A stretch of DNA of 5,961 nt from the NCBI GenBank assembly GCA_030670165.1, contig DAOVCF010000124.1, positions 1-5,961 on the forward strand. The letters run 5' to 3'. Source of the DNA: Candidatus Stahliibacteriota bacterium. Lineage in GTDB: Bacteria; Hydrothermota; Tepidihabitantia; B3-TA06. The position numbers and the translations under genes are program-made. Below the pieces are notes generated by a model that searched no databases, was not told the DNA's origin, and worked only from the letters and a program-made list of their open reading frames with translations. Below are positions 1-4,095 of the stretch, piece after piece (the first letter of the stretch is position 1; each line of letters opens with the position of its first letter).

Positions 1-1
1 T

Positions 2-439
2 GAGGGGACGATAGTCTTCGGTGAGGGTCTCGTAAAATGCGGCAAGACCTCAAAACTCTCAGGTCTGAGGGCGGTCAGGGAGATACTAGGGTGGCGCCGC
101 GGCAAGTTCGTCTTCGATACCGAGGAAAGGGTTGAGCTCGGCGAGGAGACGCGAATAGATTTACCCATCCAGCAGTTCATCCTGGGGCTCTCCGCCGAGA
201 TGGACGAATCCAAAGATCTTATGGATAAGGTCGGTGGCCCTGATCGCCGTTTGATGCTTGTGCCGTTGGCTCCGCAGGGTAAACCCGTTACACTTTCGCC
301 TACCCAGTGGCAGGTTGTGGTTCACGTGGGGGATGCCCCGACTTTAAGGGAGCTTCAAGCCAGGTTGGCCCTATCCGAGCGCGATCTGTTGCGCGTGCTC
401 GTGGATCTGCGTGACCGCGGGCTCCTCACGATCGAATAA
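2..439 (+). CDS. DUF4388 (PATAN-type) domain protein, C-terminal part
   Basis: The reading frame is open from the left edge, so the true start lies outside the window. About 145 residues are visible. Residues 1-70 read like the end of a DUF4388/PATAN domain: a G-T-I-V-F strand, a G-L-V-x-x-G stretch, then a helix ending in I-L-G-W and the turn G-K-F-V-F. Residues about 98-145 look like a small winged helix (LSPTQWQVV, a LRELQARL helix, then LLRVLVDLRDRGLL). Family knowledge: DUF4388 proteins are signalling or regulatory adaptors, often next to GTPase/roadblock or response-regulator modules, and their exact role is unclear. The internal ATG at 200 falls inside the domain and is not a credible start. 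The gene ends at TAA 437-439, four bases before a 51-bp repeat. Family assignment is fairly firm; function is not known. Confidence 0.8.
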   Translation, partial: EGTIVFGEGLVKCGKTSKLSGLRAVREILGWRRGKFVFDTEERVELGEETRIDLPIQQFILGLSAEMDESKDLMDKVGGPDRRLMLVPLAPQGKPVTLSPTQWQVVVHVGDAPTLRELQARLALSERDLLRVLVDLRDRGLLTIE

Positions 440-443
440 TTTA

Positions 444-494
444 TGCTCCTTTTCGCTTTTGGCGAAAAGATCGCAGAGAAAAGGAAAGGCCAGC
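444..494 (+). repeat. 51-bp direct repeat, copy 1 (hairpin A, truncated hairpin B)
   Basis: This segment matches 1167-1217 at 49 of 51 positions; the two differences are C/T transitions. It opens four bases after the DUF4388 stop codon. It contains hairpin A, arms CTTTTCGC (449-456) and GCGAAAAG (462-469) with a 5-base loop, perfect over 8 bp. The linker ATCGCAGAGAAAAGGAAA follows, then the first arm of hairpin B (GGCCAGC). The second arm is missing here and is replaced by unrelated pyrimidine-rich sequence. It may be a worn terminator or a mobile palindromic unit; the sequence alone does not decide. Confidence 0.85.
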
Positions 495-509
495 TTCCTC
501 TCTTTTGCC

Positions 510-537
510 TTGACAACATGAAATAAAGGAGTAGGAT
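510..537 (+). promoter_or_regulatory. Sigma70-like promoter of the lipoprotein gene
   Basis: A perfect -35 box TTGACA (510-515) is followed after 16 bases by TAGGAT (532-537, 4 of 6 to TATAAT). Transcription would start near 544, giving a leader of only about 15 bases before the ATG at 559. The position between a hairpin repeat and the gene supports a separate promoter for 559-1161. The -10 box is mediocre. Confidence 0.55.
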
Positions 538-546
538 TTCACTAAC

Positions 547-553
547 AAGGAGG
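547..553 (+). promoter_or_regulatory. Shine-Dalgarno site for the lipoprotein gene
   Basis: AAGGAGG lies five bases before the ATG at 559, an ideal spacing. It fixes the start that gives a proper lipoprotein signal peptide. Confidence 0.85.
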
Positions 554-558
554 ACGTA

Positions 559-1161
559 ATGTCAAAAAAGCTAGTCTTTTGCCTTGCCCTTTTAACGATG
601 GGGTTGTGGGTTTTGGGTTGTATGCCGCCGCCATTCTACGGTACAGCAAAGATAGAGCCAGGTTTCCATTGGGATGCGGGAGTGGCCGGAGGGGGCGGTA
701 AAGTGTTGTCTTATAGGGAGGAGTGGGTAGAGGGTCTAGGAGGCGGTGTTAGTACTGAACTTCGTTACGGTTTCAATAAGTATGTTCAGTGGCACACACG
801 TGTCGGTGTAGACACTTATATTGGAGGTCCTCCGGTTGTTCCTCGAATCGGAATAGGAATACAAACGGCCCTCCCGCTAGAAGTGGTGACCCCAGCGTTT
901 AGATTAGAGGCTGCTGGTATCTGGCCGGTGACGATTACCCCAGCCCTTCTTTTAGGGGTAGGAAGATTAGGGATAGGAAGAAATGAAACCGCTACCCTGG
1001 GATTTCGTCTTCATTATTGGCTGGGCGAGTATATCTATCTTAGTGCTGGTGAGCTTTTTGTAACGATCCATCTAATGCCTCGTTGGAGTGTTTTCGTGAG
1101 CGGTGCCAAAGGTGTCGATTCACAGTGGATTACACTGGGCGTAGGGTATAAGATAAAGTAA
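559..1161 (+). CDS. Predicted lipoprotein, beta-rich, unrecognised family
   Basis: A 200-residue protein that I do not recognise. Residues 1-21 form a type II signal peptide: MSKK, a hydrophobic run, and the lipobox V-L-G-C with Cys21 as the lipidated residue. The mature part is rich in glycine, aromatics and short alternating hydrophobic stretches (about 50-58, 64-72, 96-104, 146-154, 158-170, 175-182 and 190-200), and it ends in GVGYKIK. That pattern suggests outer-membrane beta strands or a small barrel, but no family motif confirms it. The asparagine or aspartate that favours inner-membrane retention is absent after Cys21 (M-P-P-P follows), so outer-membrane placement is plausible by the E. 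coli rule, which may not hold here. It has its own promoter and Shine-Dalgarno site, is bracketed by 51-bp direct repeats, and converges on the minus-strand gene at 1252. One sampled line (781-840) is about 48% GC, against about 58% for a line of the upstream gene. Confidence 0.8.
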   Translation: MSKKLVFCLALLTMGLWVLGCMPPPFYGTAKIEPGFHWDAGVAGGGGKVLSYREEWVEGLGGGVSTELRYGFNKYVQWHTRVGVDTYIGGPPVVPRIGIGIQTALPLEVVTPAFRLEAAGIWPVTITPALLLGVGRLGIGRNETATLGFRLHYWLGEYIYLSAGELFVTIHLMPRWSVFVSGAKGVDSQWITLGVGYKIK

Positions 1162-1166
1162 TCTTG

Positions 1167-1217
1167 TGCTCCTTTTTGCCTTTGGCGAAAAGATCGCAGA
1201 GAAAAGGAAAGGCCAGC
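1167..1217 (+). repeat. 51-bp direct repeat, copy 2
   Basis: Matches copy 1 (444-494) at 49 of 51 positions and starts five bases after the lipoprotein stop codon. Hairpin A is kept: arms CTTTTTGC (1172-1179) and GCGAAAAG (1185-1192). One C-to-T change turns a G-C pair into a wobble in plus-strand RNA, while in minus-strand RNA it would be a C-A mismatch. Here the element runs into a complete hairpin B (1211-1230). Confidence 0.85.
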
Positions 1218-1230
1218 CTTGCGGCTGGCC
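1200..1230 (-). terminator. Rho-independent terminator of the 577-residue gene
   Basis: On the minus strand, GGCCAGCC and GGCTGGCC form a perfect 8-bp stem around a GCAA tetraloop (plus 1211-1230), followed by a T-rich run TTTCCTTTTCTC. It starts 21 bases after the TAA of the minus-strand gene. On the plus strand the same stem is followed by TCTAAGG, a weak tail, so it may stop the convergent lipoprotein transcript only partly. Confidence 0.75.
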
Positions 1231-1251
1231 TCTAAGGTTCTATCTTACCCT

Positions 1252-2985
1252 TTAGCGGATCAGCATCATCTTCTTGGTTGTTGAGTAGCTTCCTGCCTGG
1301 AACCGGTAGAAGTAGACGCCGGTAGGAACCTTTAGACCTTTCTCATCCAGTCCATTCCAAGAAACAGTATATGAGCCTGCTTTTTTATGTTCTGCTACAA
1401 GGCTCTTTATCCTCTCACCGGATACCGTGTAGACTTCAATGCTAACCCAACCTTCTCGAGGTAGCTCGTAGGAGATTCTGGTCATCGTTCCAAAGGGATT
1501 GGGTTCGTTCTGAACCAAGGCGTAGGCTGATGGGATGTCAGTGGGTACTTTCTCTATGATCCCGGAATAGGGAGGGACGTCGAAAATGGCTGAATCTCCT
1601 GGATTGAGGTCTACAGGGTCACCTGGTACTGGTTGCCAATCAGCCGCAAGATCCCATGTAAGGGAATCGAGTGGAATCCAGGCGCCGCTCTCATCCAGCA
1701 CCGCCTCGTTGGTGAAGCGGGTAACTACATCCTGGAGGGCATGGAACTTGGAGTCTAAGGGAATCACTGTATAGCGAACGAGAGCGGCTGAACCGTCCAT
1801 TGTCCAGGCCCACTGCCGATTAATCCGCACAGGTTTCGGATAGGTTTTGGAGAGTCGGATTATATCCCTTACAGTGTCTCCAACTACCCGCCAGAACTGC
1901 CAGGGCACAGGGATCTGGTTGAGTTTGATGATCTGAGTCCAATAGGCTTGTACGCCTGTGACTCCTACCTTAGGGTCGACCTTTAAGCCGAAATGTCTGG
2001 TCTGGCAATGTTTGATAGGGTTGATTCGGTCTATCCAGGTTACCTCAACGCCGCCTGGCTGGTTTGGGAAGGTGCCTGGCGGGAAGTTGGCGATGCGCGG
2101 TGGGTTTCCCCAAGAGTTCTCACCAGTATACCAGTTCCAGATATCAGCGGTGTCGATTTCACCAAAGAAATCGAGTTCCAAATTGTCATAGGGTTCGTCA
2201 TCGTTGTTGTGGACGTCGAAGTTGCTCAAGGTGCCTGTGATCTCCGGTTGTTGTTGCGCGGACCAGTAGAGAGTCGCTTCGTTGGTGAAGCGGGTGATGA
2301 TAGTTTGAGGGTCTTTGGCTAAGGCCACGGTATAGCGGACCAAAACCGCTGAATCACTGGGGTTCACTTCAATATCGAGAAGGATCGATTCGCCTGGATC
2401 GAGAGTTACTGGATCACCACGGACCGGCATCCAAGGAGCCTCCAAATCCCAGTTGAGAGAGTCGAGTGGCACCGTGATGGGGAGTGTAGCATATTCACGA
2501 CTGATGATGACCGAACCTTGATCGAAGGTCATAGAGAGCGTGATGATGTCCGTAACGACAGATTCCGTGACCTGCCAGAACTGCCAGGGCACCGGGATCT
2601 GCTTTACCTTTTTTATCTTGGTCCAGTAGGCCTGAACCCCGGGCGGCTGCACTTCTGGTTTTATCCGAAGCCCGAAATGCTTGGTCTGACAGTATACAAT
2701 AGGGTTGATCCGATCAAACCAGGTGACCTCTAACCCGCCCGGCAGACCAGGGAACGTTCCAGGCGGGAATGGATTCAGCCTGGGCGGGGTTCCCCAGCCG
2801 TGATAGAAGCCGATGACATCTGTTGTATCAATCTCGCCAAAGAAATCCAGCTCCAGATTGTCAACGGTGTCCTGCGTGTTGTTATGGGCATCGAAGTTGC
2901 TCAAGGTGCCCCATATCTGTGCCTGAGCCTGGGGGACCAGTGCCATTGACACCGCGAGGGTTGCACCTATCAAGAACTTCTTCAT
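1252..2985 (-). CDS. Secreted two-repeat protein with C-terminal FlgD-like / Por-type sorting domain
   Basis: 577 residues. Residues 1-23 are a Sec signal peptide (MKKF, hydrophobic core, A-Q-A-Q). The ectodomain is a tandem duplication. Residues 24-160 and 249-388 share TLSNFD, NLELDFFGEIDT, FPPGTFP, DRINPI, CQTxHFGL, VQAYWT and IPVPWQFW. After this common part, each half has a B segment (PLDSLxWDL...GDPVxLxPG) and a C segment (SAxLVRYTV...VTRFTNEA), but in opposite order: B 173-207 then C 212-239 in the first half, C 399-430 then B 437-470 in the second. Residues 486-577 are a classical C-terminal domain (LVQNEPNPFG, ISYELP, GVYFYRF, KKMMLIR), as in type IX secretion cargo and FlgD_ig-type tails. 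I do not recognise the ectodomain. The product is probably exported and surface-attached or released; its ligand is unknown. The start is fixed by AAGGAGG at 2990-2996. It has its own promoter and terminator. Confidence 0.9.
   Translation of the reverse strand: MKKFLIGATLAVSMALVPQAQAQIWGTLSNFDAHNNTQDTVDNLELDFFGEIDTTDVIGFYHGWGTPPRLNPFPPGTFPGLPGGLEVTWFDRINPIVYCQTKHFGLRIKPEVQPPGVQAYWTKIKKVKQIPVPWQFWQVTESVVTDIITLSMTFDQGSVIISREYATLPITVPLDSLNWDLEAPWMPVRGDPVTLDPGESILLDIEVNPSDSAVLVRYTVALAKDPQTIITRFTNEATLYWSAQQQPEITGTLSNFDVHNNDDEPYDNLELDFFGEIDTADIWNWYTGENSWGNPPRIANFPPGTFPNQPGGVEVTWIDRINPIKHCQTRHFGLKVDPKVGVTGVQAYWTQIIKLNQIPVPWQFWRVVGDTVRDIIRLSKTYPKPVRINRQWAWTMDGSAALVRYTVIPLDSKFHALQDVVTRFTNEAVLDESGAWIPLDSLTWDLAADWQPVPGDPVDLNPGDSAIFDVPPYSGIIEKVPTDIPSAYALVQNEPNPFGTMTRISYELPREGWVSIEVYTVSGERIKSLVAEHKKAGSYTVSWNGLDEKGLKVPTGVYFYRFQAGSYSTTKKMMLIR
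1255..1530 (-). other. C-terminal sorting / FlgD-like Ig domain of the 577-residue protein
   Basis: Residues 486-577. The entry motif LVQNEPNPFG, a TRISYELP strand, VYTVSGERI, the aGSYTVSWNGLDEKG turn and the GVYFYRF strand follow the standard order of this domain, ending in basic KKMMLIR. In Bacteroidota such a domain (type A sorting signal) directs cargo through the type IX system. In many candidate phyla it occurs without clear evidence for that system, so the export route is inference. Confidence 0.85.
1576..1791 (-). repeat. Second ectodomain half: C segment then B segment
   Basis: Minus-strand residues 399-430 (C2, plus 1696-1791) precede residues 437-470 (B2, plus 1576-1677). In the first half the order is B1 (plus 2365-2469) then C1 (plus 2269-2352). 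Shared words are VRYTV and TRFTNEA for C, and PLDSLxWDL, GDPVxL and PGxS for B. The word PLDS occurs a third time inside C2 (residues 409-412). Confidence 0.8.
1822..2241 (-). repeat. Ectodomain repeat 2, common part
   Basis: Residues 249-388 are homologous to residues 24-160 with few gaps. Conserved blocks include GTLSNFD, DNLELDFFGEID, PPGTFP, EVTWxDRINPI, CQTxHFGL and QIPVPWQFW. Each copy carries exactly one cysteine (Cys327 here, Cys99 in the first copy), the only two cysteines in the protein. Confidence 0.9.
2506..2916 (-). repeat. Ectodomain repeat 1, common part
   Basis: Residues 24-160, directly after the signal peptide, are the partner of residues 249-388. Three insertions or deletions are visible, the clearest being extra residues around WNWYTGENSWG in repeat 2 against IGFYHGWG here. 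The pair points to tandem duplication of a unit of roughly 225 residues. Confidence 0.9.
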
Positions 2986-2989
2986 GTCT

Positions 2990-2996
2990 CCTCCTT
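2990..2996 (-). promoter_or_regulatory. Shine-Dalgarno site for the 577-residue gene
   Basis: AAGGAGG on the minus strand lies four bases before the ATG at 2985. It is the third strong Shine-Dalgarno-like site in this leader; the other two are at 3036-3043 and 3063-3070. Confidence 0.85.
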
Positions 2997-3043
2997 GCGG
3001 TTTACAGTTTTTGAGTTATTTTTTGTTGTGGCTTGCCTCCTTT

Positions 3044-3058
3044 CTATCTATTTGCCAT
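3044..3058 (-). other. Possible four-codon leader ORF with its own Shine-Dalgarno site
   Basis: ATG GCA AAT AGA TAG encodes Met-Ala-Asn-Arg. It lies four bases after AAAGGAGG (3063-3070), within the predicted leader of the 577-residue gene. A second AAAGGAGG (3036-3043) begins just past the mini-ORF stop but has no start codon nearby. The mini-ORF could be a translational standby or attenuation device, or chance. No amino-acid bias suggests a specific sensed amino acid. Confidence 0.3.
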
Positions 3059-3101
3059 TCGTCCTCCTTTCTTCTCCCTTTGAGTCAGCTCCCTGCGGAA
3101 G

Positions 3102-3129
3102 ATAATATCCTCAAATTGGAATCTGTCAA
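3102..3129 (-). promoter_or_regulatory. Sigma70-like promoter of the 577-residue gene
   Basis: On the minus strand, a perfect -35 TTGACA (plus 3124-3129) is followed after 16 bases by TATTAT (plus 3102-3107, 5 of 6 to consensus). Transcription would begin near 3095, giving a leader of about 110 bases. This is the best promoter in the window, and it separates this gene from the operon at 3278 and beyond. Confidence 0.7.
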
Positions 3130-3147
3130 GAGGGCTAGGAAATCCCC

Positions 3148-3209
3148 CCTTTATCCTTCGGATAAAGGATCGGAGAAAAAAGCGAAGTCAGCCTTACGGT
3201 TGGCCTTTT
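3148..3209 (+). repeat. Diverged third copy of the two-hairpin intergenic element
   Basis: It has the same order as copy 2: hairpin A' with arms CCTTTATC (3148-3155) and GATAAAGG (3161-3168), a linker starting ATCGGAGAAAAAAG, then hairpin B' (3186-3205) and TTTT. Hairpin B' matches B of copy 2 at 16 of 20 positions, and all four changes are transitions. Hairpin A' has a different sequence but is again a perfect 8-bp stem with a short loop. In plus-strand RNA the B' changes give wobble pairs; in minus-strand RNA they give A-C mismatches. The element is therefore oriented plus, against both flanking genes. Confidence 0.65.
3174..3205 (-). terminator. Possible weak terminator of the transporter operon
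   Basis: Read on the minus strand, downstream of the LolA-like gene, an imperfect stem GGCCAACC / GGCTGACT around GTAA is followed by TTCGCTTTTTTCTC. Two A-C mismatches weaken the stem, but the T-run is good. On the plus strand the same stem has wobble pairs and is followed by TTTTGTTT, so it may act in either direction. It is the only candidate in 3206-2986 for stopping operon transcripts before the next promoter. Confidence 0.4.
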
Positions 3210-3231
3210 GTTTGCTTCAAGCGTGTCAATT

Positions 3232-3246
3232 GTCGGGGTCCCCGAC
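3232..3246. repeat. 15-bp palindrome downstream of the LolA-like gene
   Basis: GTCGGGG T CCCCGAC is a perfect inverted repeat about one centre base, 31 bases past the LolA-like stop. A second small one, ACGC GAA GCGT (3251-3261), lies next to it. Neither is followed by a T-run on the minus strand, so they are not simple terminators. They might stabilise the 3' end of the operon mRNA or be remnants of a palindromic repeat. Confidence 0.4.
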
Positions 3247-3277
3247 CGAGACGCGAAGCGTATCGATTGGGGTGATC

Positions 3278-4018
3278 CTATCTTTCCAGATACCCCTTGG
3301 TGAAGACGTTTGTCGGTATCGAAATTCCAATCTGGATATCGGTAATCACGAACTCCGACCAGGTATTCTTCCTTAACTTGTTTTCCATGCGTATCCGTGT
3401 GGGGTAGTTCCTGCCGCTGACGCGCTTGAACTCCAAGATCTCGACGTCCTTCATCAGCCTGCCGCTGCGGGAAAAGTACTCCGATTTGATTGGGATAAAG
3501 CTCTGCTTACCCACCCACAGCTTCTGGGTGTAGTAGGAGCCTTCTGCGCCTTCCTTTAACGAAAGCTTGAGCACGTAGCAATTCTCCTCGCCTATCTTTT
3601 CTTCGCCTTCAAGCACCGCATCGTAGCTTTCTGAAAGCTCTTCGTTGGATACAGCATCCTCATATGAAAAATCCGAGCCCATCAATGACTGCCTGAGCGC
3701 ATGTCCTGCAATTTTTGTGGCCTTGCCCACGTTTGGCAGGTACATCCAGAACTCGTCTGCAAGCTTCAGGAACCTGGTGCCCTTGTCTCTTGAGGGCGAG
3801 GTGAACTCCATGTAGGCTTTGTCTTCTCCCTTGGAATAGCCTTTGAACTCCTTGGTTCTTACAGAGCCGGAGATGCTGATTTTAAGCTCGGCTGAAAACT
3901 TCATGGACGAGGCCACCATGTTTCGATCCACCTTGTCCAGTATCTCTGAGGCGGTAATCGCGGGCAGCGAGGTGGCGAGAAGTGCTATCCCCAAAATTGA
4001 AATCGTAAGTCTTTTCAT
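3278..4018 (-). CDS. LolA-like periplasmic outer-membrane lipoprotein-sorting protein
   Basis: 246 residues from the ATG at 4018, chosen because it gives a clean Sec signal peptide (MKRLTISILGIALLATSLPAITA, cut near Ala23) and has AGGGAGA just upstream. No lipobox cysteine is present, so the mature protein is soluble and periplasmic. The sequence fits the LolA-like / TP0789-type family: a first helix SEILDKVDRNM, strands with FKGYSKGEDKAYMEF, then the family block GTRFLKL-ADEFWMYLPNVGKATKIA (80-104) and MGSDFSYED (113-121). The late strands around 165-180 and 205-227 complete a half-barrel. Family knowledge: LolA folds bind acyl chains and carry lipoproteins across the periplasm; this subfamily typically accompanies MacB/LolC-like permeases. 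It is the last gene of the operon, 77 bases after the permease. A start at 4087 (269 residues) is possible but would put a 28-bp palindrome in the coding region and bury the signal peptide. Confidence 0.85.
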   Translation of the reverse strand: MKRLTISILGIALLATSLPAITASEILDKVDRNMVASSMKFSAELKISISGSVRTKEFKGYSKGEDKAYMEFTSPSRDKGTRFLKLADEFWMYLPNVGKATKIAGHALRQSLMGSDFSYEDAVSNEELSESYDAVLEGEEKIGEENCYVLKLSLKEGAEGSYYTQKLWVGKQSFIPIKSEYFSRSGRLMKDVEILEFKRVSGRNYPTRIRMENKLRKNTWSEFVITDIQIGISIPTNVFTKGYLER

Positions 4019-4029
4019 CTTTTCTCCCT

Positions 4030-4057
4030 GTAGTGACACGGCATGCCGTGCCACTAC
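4030..4057 (-). repeat. 28-bp intra-operon palindrome (mRNA hairpin)
   Basis: Two 14-base halves, GTAGTGACACGGCA and TGCCGTGCCACTAC on the plus strand, are complementary except at one pair. In the transcribed minus-strand RNA that pair is a G-U wobble, so the hairpin pairs fully (12 bp with a CAUG loop). In plus-strand RNA it would be A-C. It lies between the permease stop (4096) and the LolA-like start (4018), and has no T-run, so it is not a terminator. It may set relative expression of the two genes or protect a processed 3' end. Confidence 0.75.
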
Positions 4058-4095
4058 CTTCTGTGAACTCTGTTGTTTATTAGTCATTCGATTTC

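Noticed and set aside
444..494. Copy 1 of the repeat as a working terminator for the DUF4388 gene
   Set aside because: Hairpin A has no T-run after it and hairpin B lacks its second arm, so I call it only a repeat.
1958..2322. Overlapping plus-strand frames of 77 and 109 codons inside the 577-residue gene
   Set aside because: They are antisense shadows of the repeat region. They lack Shine-Dalgarno sites, and the minus-strand frame has clear signal peptide, repeats and sorting domain.
444..3209. CRISPR array or transposon ends
   Set aside because: The three hairpin elements are far apart, without regular spacers, and no transposase or target-site duplication is visible.
3190..3233. TTGACA on the minus strand (plus 3226-3231) as a second promoter for the 577-residue gene
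   Set aside because: No acceptable -10 box lies 15-19 bases downstream; the sequence there enters the hairpin. The promoter at 3102-3129 is far better.
2984..3376. Plus-strand frame of 130 codons across the intergenic gap
   Set aside because: It runs through the minus-strand promoter, the hairpin element and the end of the LolA-like gene in antisense. It has no ribosome-binding site and its sequence is low-complexity Ser/Leu without family features.
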